From Pelagomonas calceolata (lineage: Eukaryota > Sar > Pelagophyceae > Pelagomonadales > Pelagomonadaceae), in contig CAKKNE010000001.1 in assembly GCA_918797485.1 (NCBI GenBank), forward strand, positions 1,798,001-1,862,000: DNA of 64,000 bases, written 5' to 3'. Position 1 is the stretch's first letter. Every line of letters begins with the position of its first letter. A program made the position numbers and the translations under genes. Positions 55,301 through 63,059 of this stretch are shown one piece after another. The notes under the pieces were generated by a model, which saw only the letters and a program-made list of their open reading frames with translations, was not told the DNA's origin and made no database searches.

Positions 55301-57146
55301 GGGCCACCTGCAGGCGGTCCGAGCCGGTATCCAATCGAGAAGCGACAAGGTACGTACCAGAAAGGAACGGGAAGCCCACAGGGCCGCCGTCGACGCCCTG
55401 GAGGAGGCCTTGCGAAAAGACGACTTCATGCGCATCGGCCAGATATTTGATGAAGGAGTTGTTCCGGTGGACCACGAGGACCCGTCGACGGGCTTGACGC
55501 CGTTGATTGCTGCTGCGCGTGAGGATACATCGATGGAGACGCGCAAAAAGTGCCTTAATGATGCCAATGAAGTTATTTTAGCGGTGGCGTTTCTGTTGGA
55601 TCGACCGAAAAGAAGGCCGCTCGTGGACATGGAGAACCGATGGGGCAACACGGCCCTTACGATGGCTATTTGCAAGGGTCGCGCGGATGTCGTCGAGGCT
55701 TTACTTGAGAGGGGTGCTGATGTTAATCGCAAATCGGAAGGGAGGAAGGGCTGGACTCCATTAAGGTTCGCTGCTGAAAGGGACAAGCCGAAATGCGTGG
55801 AGTTACTATTATTGCGGGGTGCAGACCCCAACATGAAAGGTGACGATGGTCGGACGCCCTTGGACATCTGTGTCAAGCGGGGCCACATCGAGGCGCAAGC
55901 GGCTCTCCAGAGGACGATGCGCCAGGCGTTCGTTGGGAGTGTGCAGAAGCGCGACGCCGCGTTACTCCAAGTGTGCTGTGCGTACGGGTGCGGCGCGTTC
56001 GTGCCCCAAGAGTCGGACGATCCGCAAGCGTACGAAGAGCACCACGCCCAGTGCCCGAAGCGGCCCGTCACCTGCAAGTTTTGTGGTGATTCCGAGTTGT
56101 GGGCCGAGGAGCTGGAGGCGCATCTCGAGTTGTACTGTAAAATTAGGCGCATCATGGACTGTCCTCTGGGATGTGGTATTACTTTCAGGGAAGGCGACTT
56201 GTCCGAACATTTGGTAGAGTGCAAGAACCGCGTGGTCGTCTGCGACTGGTGCGGCGTCGAGGTGTTTGAAAATTCCTACAAGACCCACAAGGACTATAGA
56301 TGTCCCATGAGACCGAAAGTAGAAAAGATAAGACCACCGACGCCCTTAGATCCGGAACCCTGCGAGTTGTGTGGCGCCTTTTATTTCATGGACAAGATCT
56401 CGCCGGAGGCCCACGACTGTCCCGTCATCCGCGTGGCGCCGTGTCCGAACAAGTGCGGTGTGTCATTGCGGCCGCCCGAGCTCCAAGAACATTTGAAGAG
56501 AGAGTGCACGCACCGCTGGGTGCCGTGTGAGCGGGGATGCGGCCTCAAGATCCGAAAATGCGACATGCGCATGCATCTGGACGGGCCCGGGCCGCCTGGT
56601 AGTAGGTGCGGGCTCGTTGAAAGGTACTGCGACGATTGTCAACAGCCCGTCAAATTAGCGTTGTGGGACGCTCATTTATCATCTACTTGTCCGAGACGGA
56701 AAGTCTCGTGTCCCTTATGTGGTACCGAAGTTTATGCGAACGAGTTGGACAAGCACAAATCTGACAAGTGTCCGATCCGCCTGGTGAGGTGTCCCAACCA
56801 AAACTGCTACAAGGAGCTGCCCCTCAACCAGATGAAGGTCCATGCGACGACGGAGTGTCGAAAGAGGGAGTTGAAGTGCCCCCAGGGCTGTGGCCTGCTG
56901 ATGAACGTGAAGCGACTCGCGAGGCACATGACGCACCGCTGCCCGAAGCGGTACGTCGAGTGTCCTTTACAATGTGGTGCTAGGTTTAGGGCCGAGGAGG
57001 AGACTTATCACCTGACGCAGCAGTGCGTGAGAAGGCACGCGGCCGCGCACACGGGCGATTTGGACGCGCCGTCGCCCTCGAAGCTGGACATCGAAAAGGA
57101 GGCGGCGCGGAAGGCGAAGAAAGACCGGTTTGCTGCTGGTGTTTAG
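49321..57146 (+). CDS. Giant ankyrin/TRAF-type zinc finger/EF-hand scaffold protein
   Basis: Exons 49321-50038 and 50170-57146; 2564 residues. Order: ankyrin units (about 75-130 and 245-330), a first run of TRAF-type fingers (about 415-680; CPRECGAGL, CRLGCGAQL, CPNLCGVEG, each followed by H and C ligands), an EF-hand pair with complete calcium loops (DADGDGELTAAE, DEDGNGTVSRRE; about 705-765), a second finger run (about 920-1115), more ankyrins, a long coiled coil (about 1300-1560), further ankyrins (LVDMENRWGNTALTMAICKG), and a third finger run to near the end. A scaffold joining calcium sensing with protein binding is inferred; TRAF fingers often occur in ubiquitin or immune-type signalling. 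GTG and later ATG starts were compared; MAPGRV at 49321 is the first ATG. Confidence 0.8.
50039..50169 (+). mobile_element. Introner-type intron of the Ank/TRAF gene
   Basis: 131 bp, gtagtgattc ... caacgcag, with reversed core cgcgtcgatggcgtcgagg. The join gives ETLAGTALFVACAEN, an ankyrin opening. A donor 21 bp downstream (gtgatctg) is also in phase. Confidence 0.75.
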
Positions 57147-57353
57147 TTCCGGCTTGGGGAACCTAAGAATTATTTGTGTTACGTACTTCCGCCGTCCGTG
57201 TGTGAGCAATCATGATGGTTTCAGTGTAGAGTCCCCATACGCTGTCGACGGGATACGTTACGCGACTCCAGCAGAGGCATCAGCGACTAGCTCGCGTGTG
57301 GACCCACTCCCTCGGCTTCGCGTAGGATGGGATCTTTACACCCGACAGCTATA

Positions 57354-57370
57354 CACGCCATCGACGCGAC
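57354..57370 (+). mobile_element. Intergenic introner-core relic
   Basis: cacgccatcgacgcgac outside any gene model, 21 bp from the end of the next minus-strand gene. Confidence 0.55.
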
Positions 57371-57390
57371 ACCGAGTCATGAATTGAAGC

Positions 57391-57958
57391 TTATTTCGAC
57401 TCCGTTCGCGCGAGCTGGCTCGCGCCTCGCAGCGCCCGCGCGCGACGGATGAGGTCCATGTCGACGTCGAGGCCGTCGTCGACGGGAGGCGCCTCGCGCG
57501 CCGGCGCGGGTTCGGCGTCGGACAGAAGCGCCCGGGCCCGCGCGACGAGGTCCTCTTCCTCCTTGGAGACGACGACGGCAGGCGCCGGTGCTGTTTCGAC
57601 GGGCGCCGCCGACCGCCCGACGGCGGCGATTTGGGACCTGAGTGGGATCAAATTTCGGGCGCCCCACGCCATCGACGCGACGTTGTCCCCGTGGCCGCGT
57701 CGGCTCGATGGCGTGGAGGTAACCTAACTCACTGGTTGATATCCACACAGGCTGGGACTCAAGCTCGGCCGCGACGCGCGACGCGTGCAGCGATAGCGCC
57801 TTGGCGCGCGCTAACAGCGGGTCAAATTCCTCGTCGATCTCCTCGGGCGTCGCCGCGTCCTCGACCTCGGGCTTGCCGCACATGAGGCGCGCGCGCCGCT
57901 CGACGGCGTCGAGGGGGTCCTCGGGCTTTTCCTCCTCGAACCGCCGCCTGCGGTTCAC
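57391..57958 (-). CDS. Small acidic/helical protein, unknown
   Basis: Exons 57958-57759 and 57637-57391; 148 residues. Begins MNRRRRFEEEKPEDPLDAVE; after splicing AAELESQIAAVGRSA. Helical with two similar segments: DEEFDPLLARAKALSLHASR and KEEEDLVARARALLSDAEPA, plus a final DMDLIRRARALRGA, so it seems to contain a threefold D/E..LL.RARAL repeat. That repeated amphipathic helix could bind a partner protein. No family recognised. The intron is a well-supported introner, so the gene must have been expressed for the insertion to be tolerated. Confidence 0.65.
57638..57758 (-). mobile_element. Introner intron in the 148-residue gene
   Basis: The element 57638-57750 (113 bp) ends ctgagtgggatca / ttgatatccacacag; duplications gtcccagc/gtcccaaa on the gene strand (6 of 8); inner palindrome arms 57664-57674 and 57706-57716. 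Confidence 0.88.
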
Positions 57959-58058
57959 GAAGATTTAATCGGCAGCGCGAAGCCGCGACCGTCCGGCGCC
58001 GCGCCTAAGTTTTGCCTAAAAATATCCTCGACTAATCACGGCGACGCCGTTGGCGCCA

Positions 58059-58090
58059 ACGCCATCGACGCGGGGATAAATCAACCACAC
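58059..58090 (+). mobile_element. Intergenic introner-like relic
   Basis: aacgccatcgacgcgg followed by ataaatcaaccacac, recalling the introner core and end, in the spacer before the SAM/DCD gene. Confidence 0.45.
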
Positions 58091-58113
58091 TCGTTACACG
58101 AGAGAGAAAGCGC

Positions 58114-59783
58114 CTAGGCGCCGCGCGTCATGAAGAGCCGCGACACCGTCGCGACCTGCTCGGCGGTGAGGTCGTAGGCCGGCGCGCCGGCGCAGCCCGG
58201 CCGCTCGAACTGGAGCACGGAGCCGGCCAACGTGGCAGGTAGAGGCTCGAAGGCCCGGACCGGGGCCACCCTCAGCTGGCACGGGAACTTCGTCTGGGCC
58301 GTGGCTTTTCCGGGCGGCGGCGCGACGCCCGTCCAGGGTGCGCTCGTGAAGGCGGACGGCACCACTGGAGAATCGGCAGAGTCGCCCTCGGCGGCGTCGG
58401 GCCGGAAGATGCCGTGGAGGCGCTTTCTCGAAGCGTCCCAGAGGAAGACGCGGATGGACGCGCCGCGGTCCGGCGCATTCAGAATGGCCTTGACGACCGA
58501 AGCATGAGACGCGGGAAACGCGAAGAGCCTTCGATCCAAACATTCGGCGCAGGCGTCGCCATCCGACGCCGCGAAGACCACGCCCGCCGGCACTTCACTT
58601 ACGGAATCCTGCTCCCGCAGCGCGGCCCGCAGCTTCGACAAGGGACCCACCGCCAGCACGCGCGACCCCGTCTGGGGATCGACGGCCGCTTTCAAAGCCG
58701 CGGCCGGCGTGTCGCGCAACTGTTGTAACGTCGAGATGCCGCAGCGCTTCAGCGGCTCCTCGACCCGTCCTAAACCGGCCTCGGCGAGGAAGGCGGCGAA
58801 GGCGTCGGGGGCCTCTTGCCTGTGCGTTTTCGACGCGCGTCTCTCGCGGCCGGCCTCTTCGCCGTCGACGCGTCTGCTCTCGCCGCGCGCGTCGTCCTCC
58901 ACGCCATCGACGCGTCTCTCACTCGTCAGCGGAGAAACGCTCGTGAAGGCGTTATGCGGTCGGCCTCCACGCCATCGACGCAACTGCTCTCTCGCGTCGT
59001 CGCGGAGAAACGCTTGGGAAGCGCGTGGTTGAGAGAAAGGACGCGGGGCGCGCGCCGCGTCACGACAGGAACAGGCTGTGGAGGAGGAGGCGGCGGCGCG
59101 CTTTCCCGCAGCTTCTCGAGCGACGCCCGCAATTTCGAGTAGGGCCCCACAGCCAACACTTTTTGGCCCGTCTCGGGATCCACCAAGTTCCTCAGGTCCT
59201 TCGGGTCGACGTCTAGTAGGTTTTCCACGGTGGAAATGCCGGCGCGCGCCAAAGCGGGCGCGAAGCGGTCCAGGCCGAGGTCGGCGAGGTGCCTCGTGAG
59301 AGCCGGTTCTGGGGTTGTTCCTGATGGCGCCGCGGGCGCGGGCGGCGGCGTCGGACTTGCGTTGAGCTGCCTCCGCAATCTAGCAAGAGCGCCGACGGCC
59401 AAGACGCGCCCGCCGGTCCGCGGGTCTTTGAGGTTCTTTAATTCTTCTTGGGGCATGGCCTTCAATCGAGCAACCGAAGCGCAGCCCGCGGCCACTAAAG
59501 CGTCGGCGTACCTTCCTAAATCGGCGGTCTCGAGGAACGCTTTTAGGTCAGAAGCCGCGCTCCCGTTCTGGGGAGGCGGCGGCGGCGGCGGCGGCGGCTT
59601 CTTGGCCGCTAGCCTTTGCGCCGTCGCGGGGTCGCGCGTCGCGACCGCGGCGACGATCTGGCGCAGCGACGCGGCCTCCTCGTTTGTGATGGCGTTTGCG
59701 CCCGGCGCGAGGATTTCCAACGCTTCCGCGGCGGAGAGCGTGGCGGCGGTCGCCTCGACCGCTTCCGCGTTGACGATGATCAT
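58114..59783 (-). CDS. Triple-SAM plus DCD-domain protein
   Basis: The first exon runs from the ATG at 59783 (MIIVNAEAVEATA) to about 59070; the last runs from about 58825 to the stop at 58114. The intervening intron edges are uncertain. Two SAM-like domains are in exon 1 (SDLKAFLETADLGRYADALV; RHLADLGLDRFAPALARAGI), a third opens the last exon (FAAFLAEAGLGRVEEPLKRC). Each ends in a TGxxVLAVGxxxKLR motif. The C-terminus is a DCD domain: GVVFAASDGDACAECLDRRL, FAFPASHASVV, RLHGIF and FPCQLRVAPV. DCD proteins in plants respond to development and cell-death signals. A Pro run separates modules. Starting at 59783 puts the CTAG palindrome 175 bp upstream; the longer frame to 60002 would run through it. 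Confidence 0.75.
58860..59013 (-). mobile_element. Tandem introner cores in the SAM/DCD intron
   Basis: ctccacgccatcgacgc occurs at 58897 and 58965, each followed by cggagaaacgct (58930, 59002); a third degenerate unit (gccgtcgacgcgtctgctct) starts at 58861. The period is about 70 bp. Confidence 0.7.
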
Positions 59784-60272
59784 CGCGGGAGTGGCCTGCT
59801 GCGCCTTGTGTGTATTGGTACCCTCGCTGGCACCTTGTCTGTGCAGCGCTGCGGCTCTGGCGATCGCTGCGAAGCTGGCGCGTCGCGTCGCTGTTGATTT
59901 TGCAGCGGTGGCTCGGTAGCGCGCGAGAGCCGCGCGCGATCGAGATGGTCTCGTCGAGCTGCTAGTGTCTTTACTGGCCGCTAGCGCTCGGAGGCCTTTC
60001 ACGCGTACCCCGGACGCTTCCTTTACCTTGTGAGAGGATTACAACTCTCCAAAACACACTCTGAACGACTGCTGTTTGTGGGTTTGTGCTTGAGAGCTTG
60101 CCGCTTTTTGGCGGCTACAGAGGCTTTGCGGAGGGTCACGGAGCCTGCAGACATTCTCTGCAAGTGCTTTGCACAGTGCCGCCACGAATTCTCGCTTACC
60201 TTGCGCGAACAGGTAGTATTGCTGAGGCTGCCAGGTGCAGCCACTGCGCATGCGATTGATTTCAGCGCAGTG
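59784..60272. other. Divergent intergenic region SAM-DCD/INSIG-like
   Basis: 489 bp with one CTAG palindrome. Upstream in-frame extensions of both genes cross here and are rejected. Confidence 0.5.
59958..59985 (+). promoter_or_regulatory. CTAG palindromic element, copy 7
   Basis: GCTGCTAGTGTCTTTACTGG then CCGCTAGC; 175 bp from the SAM/DCD start and 288 bp from the INSIG-like start. Confidence 0.5.
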
Positions 60273-61079
60273 ATGCGCCCGATCCTCCTGGTCGTATGCG
60301 CGCTGCACGCGTCACATGCACTGCAAGCGCCGCGGCCGCAATGCACGACGTCGCTGCAAACGCCGCGGCCGCACCGCGTGACGTCGCTACGCGCGAGCCC
60401 ACCAGCAGAAACAGAGGAGGCGCCGACGGCGCAATGGCTCGCCAGCCTCGCGCTCGCCGGCGCGGCACTAGGTCCCGTCTGCGACAACTTCCACTCGGCG
60501 GCGGGCGTGCTGGGCTACACGAAATATCAAATAGCGCTCGGGCCGGCGCCGGACTGGTGGGGCGGCGGCCACCTCTTCCAGACGGCGTATTGGGTGCCGC
60601 CCCTGTTCGCGCTCGCGGCGTTGATAATAGGCGGCATCGACGCGGTCGTGAGTTCACAAAGGCCGCCGCCGGAAAATCTCGCGGCGCCGAGCGGACGGCG
60701 CGTCGCGGGCGCCGTTGCGGCCTTCGTGGCGCTGTACGCGTTCTCGGCGCTCCTCGCGACGGGCCTCGCGCCACCGACGGAGGCACTCGTGCTGTGGCCC
60801 CTCGCGCTTTTGCTCTGGAAAACAAATGACCCGACGCTGGCCTCGTTCGTCGCCGGCGCGGCGACGGCCGTCGGTGGACCGGCGATTGAGGTAGCGTTGC
60901 TCGGCGGCGGCGGCCTCTTCGCCGAGCCCTTCGGCCACCTCTACGCCTACGGCCGCCCGGACGTGTTGGGCGTGGAGTCCTGGATTTTGCCCGTCTATTT
61001 TGCTGGCGGCCCTGCCGTGGCGCTTGTGAGCCGGTGGCTGCGGGGGCGGCGGGGCGGTGGTGGTGACGGTAACGGCTAA
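60273..61079 (+). CDS. Plastid-targeted INSIG-like membrane protein
   Basis: 268 residues from the ATG at 60273, chosen because it starts a signal peptide (MRPILLVVCALHASHA) ending in LQAP, the plastid-type junction. The mature part has about five membrane spans. It follows the INSIG pattern: TAYWVPPLFALAALIIGGID matches the SAWWVPP turn, LALLLWKTNDPTLASFVAGA the next helix, then VLGVESWILPVYFAGGPAVA resembling the RSWLPCIFFSGGVTVG end. Animal INSIG holds sterol sensors in the ER; plastid relatives exist in plants and algae with unknown roles. Assignment is by motif only. Confidence 0.6.
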   Translation: MRPILLVVCALHASHALQAPRPQCTTSLQTPRPHRVTSLRASPPAETEEAPTAQWLASLALAGAALGPVCDNFHSAAGVLGYTKYQIALGPAPDWWGGGHLFQTAYWVPPLFALAALIIGGIDAVVSSQRPPPENLAAPSGRRVAGAVAAFVALYAFSALLATGLAPPTEALVLWPLALLLWKTNDPTLASFVAGAATAVGGPAIEVALLGGGGLFAEPFGHLYAYGRPDVLGVESWILPVYFAGGPAVALVSRWLRGRRGGGGDGNG

Positions 61080-61195
61080 GTAGCCAGTAGTAGACGCAAA
61101 AAGAAAATCCGCCGGCTGGCCTGGAATCCCGTGGACGCTCATTGTTACGGTGCTAGAACTTAAGCAGCCCGAATCCATGAAGAACGAAGAATGAC

Positions 61196-61222
61196 CTAGC
61201 GGCCTGTAAGACACTAGCAAGC
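61196..61222 (-). promoter_or_regulatory. CTAG palindromic element, copy 8
   Basis: Plus strand CTAGCGGCCTGTAAGACACT then AGCAAGC; 117 bp after the INSIG-like stop and not near a known start. Confidence 0.45.
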
Positions 61223-61273
61223 AGGCTTGCGTCCTAGTCCAGCCGGACGGGTGGGCCCGGGGGGAGCGGGAGG

Positions 61274-61715
61274 CTAGGGTGCAATTTACGCACGGCGTTC
61301 TTTACGTGAGAAACGGTCCGGCGTCATTTACGCCGTAATTTACGCGTAATTTACGCGTGCATTTATTTATAAAACCCGCACACACGCAGGCAGAGCGCCT
61401 AAACAAGGCCTTGGTAGCCACGCAGCTCAATAGCAGCACGAGCACGGCGCATAAGCTTACACCTAGAGTGCACACCTTGCTCGCAACAGCATGCAACTAG
61501 CAATTGGCTCGGCTCTGACAACGTTTGGGGCAGCCACACTCTGCGAGGTGCTGATCGCGAGCTAGAGTCTTAAAGGGCCGCTAGCGCCGGCTTCGGGAAG
61601 AGCCCTGGAAGGACTTTTGGATACCTCCTTTTTTACGCCGTTTTTTACGTGGGATCTCCTGTAGCGGTGCTTTACGTGTAACTTACGCGTTTTTTCCACG
61701 TAAATTGCACCCTAG
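61274..61715. mobile_element. 442-bp MITE with 17-bp inverted ends and 8-bp duplication
   Basis: Perfect terminal inverted repeats CTAGGGTGCAATTTACG (61274-61290) and CGTAAATTGCACCCTAG (61699-61715), flanked by the perfect 8-bp duplication GCGGGAGG (61266-61273 and 61716-61723). At least nine copies of a TTTACGYR-like motif lie near both ends, as expected for transposase binding sites. An 8-bp duplication and T/CAGGG-type ends suggest a non-autonomous hAT-like element. No transposase inside. Confidence 0.92.
61561..61585 (+). promoter_or_regulatory. CTAG palindromic element, copy 9, inside the MITE
   Basis: GCTAGAGTCTTAAAGGGCCG then CTAGC; diverged in one arm. Confidence 0.4.
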
Positions 61716-61872
61716 GCGGGAGGGGTACGGGGAACCCTGCGACGTAACTAGCCTCAGCCTCAGCAGGCCATAAATCGACTGGCCACTGACTGAATCCCCT
61801 TCCGCTTGTAAACTCGCTTTGAAATATTACACCTTTCGTATTGCCCAGGAACGCCGCGGCGACGCGTGCGGG

Positions 61873-62457
61873 TCACAACTCCGCCGCCGCCTCACACCGC
61901 TGCTCGCCCCGCTTCTTCTCGAAGAACGCGATTGACACGGCGTCGCGGGCGCGCCGCGCCTTCTCGAGCTTCCGCTCGACGCGCGCACAGGAGGCCTCCC
62001 GCGCGTCCCAGGCGACGCGCAGCTTGTTCGCTTTCAAGACCTTCGTGAGCTCCTCGCGCACGTGGATCTCGACGATAGAATACGACGGGATCCACCGGAA
62101 CATGTTCGCCGGCGACCAGTACCGCCTCCCCCGCAATACCTTCTGGTAGGTGATCATCTGGGCCTCGCCGACCAAATCGAGCCAGCACGCCTCATCAATA
62201 AAACCCTGATCAATCCCCGCGCGGACGCACGCGCTGCGGTCGCTCCACACCAAATACTCGGCGGCGGCGGCGGCCTGCTCGTGCAATCGCCCCGTGACGC
62301 CCGACGCGACGTCGCTCCGGGCCTTCGTGAACATTAAAATTCCTGTCCCAGCGGTCGACGCCGTGAGGGCGATGGCCCGCGCGCTCGTCGACATGTCCTC
62401 GATCTGCTTCATCTTCGACGTGAGCATGCCGAGGAGCATGGCGGTAGATTGCTTCAT
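61873..62457 (-). CDS. Helical protein with one membrane-like segment, unknown
   Basis: 194 residues from the ATG at 62457 (MKQSTAMLLGMLTSKMKQIE); an in-frame start at 62670 would add 71 residues. A short apolar stretch (AIALTASTAGTGILMF) near residue 30 could be a membrane segment. Then ordered sequence: WSDRSACVRAGIDQGF, ACWLDLVGEAQMITYQKVLR, YWSPANMFRWIPSYSIVEIH; and a basic helical tail (ARVERKLEKARRARDA). It reads like a conserved protein, but I recognise no family. The CTAG palindrome 243 bp upstream of 62457 supports the shorter start. Confidence 0.55.
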   Translation of the reverse strand: MKQSTAMLLGMLTSKMKQIEDMSTSARAIALTASTAGTGILMFTKARSDVASGVTGRLHEQAAAAAEYLVWSDRSACVRAGIDQGFIDEACWLDLVGEAQMITYQKVLRGRRYWSPANMFRWIPSYSIVEIHVREELTKVLKANKLRVAWDAREASCARVERKLEKARRARDAVSIAFFEKKRGEQRCEAAAEL

Positions 62458-63059
62458 CGGGCAGCCTTTTTGCCTTCGTAATGCGGCGGCTTTCGAGTGG
62501 CGGAGCGCGACGGAGGGCGCCGAGAGTACGACGGGCGCTCGCGACCTTCGGGCAGCGTCGGGTCTCGCGAGAACCACAGCGCACGCAAGTTTAGCAACGA
62601 CGAGCACGGGTTTCGTGGCCTCCTGTGTGTATGAGTCCTCGCGTCGACCTCTTTCAGTTGGGTTAGACACAACTTGAGGGGATAGAAGTCGCTCTGATGG
62701 CTTGCTAGTGTCTTACAGCCGCTAGCTCGTTGCAAGCGCCGCAGAGCGTTTTTGAGCGAGCCGGCCACTTGCATTTGACTGCGCTGTGAGCGGCGGGACA
62801 CTTGTTTGACGGCGCAAGCCACCCAGCCATAAAGCGGTCCGCGGTGAGTCGTCGCAAGCGCTGTTTTCAGCCGGAAGACGCGAGAGGCCTTTTTCTCGCA
62901 GCAAACGCGTGCATAGACAGCGCGCGAGCGCGGCAGAGCGCAGCATCTCACTGCGCGCATCGGAGCGCGCAAGAAAAAAGGCTCGCCTCGACTCCCGCAC
63001 GCGAGCGCTCTCGGTGCTCCGCGAAAGCGCTCCGCGCACACCAAGCAAAACACCAAGCG
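62458..63059. other. Divergent intergenic region
   Basis: 602 bp between the helical-protein gene and the CCHC gene; the first 213 bp could instead code an N-terminal extension of the former. It contains one CTAG palindrome; nothing else recognised. Confidence 0.5.
62700..62726 (+). promoter_or_regulatory. CTAG palindromic element, copy 10
   Basis: GCTTGCTAGTGTCTTACAGC then CGCTAGC, the clearest copy; 243 bp from the start at 62457 and 334 bp from the start at 63060. Confidence 0.55.

Larger units (their letters stand above)
61080..61872. other. Intergenic region mostly filled by a MITE
   Basis: Contains a CTAG palindrome at 61196, the element 61274-61715, and about 150 bp of spacer before the next gene end. 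No credible coding sequence. Confidence 0.7.

Noticed and set aside
59784-60002. N-terminal extension of the SAM/DCD gene to an upstream ATG
   Set aside because: It would run through the CTAG palindrome and is Arg/Ala-rich without domains.
60030-60272. N-terminal extension of the INSIG-like protein
   Set aside because: It would bury the signal peptide and LQAP motif that explain plastid targeting.
61302-61496. Minus-strand ORF with a hydrophobic stretch
   Set aside because: Lies inside the non-autonomous MITE and has no homologous character.
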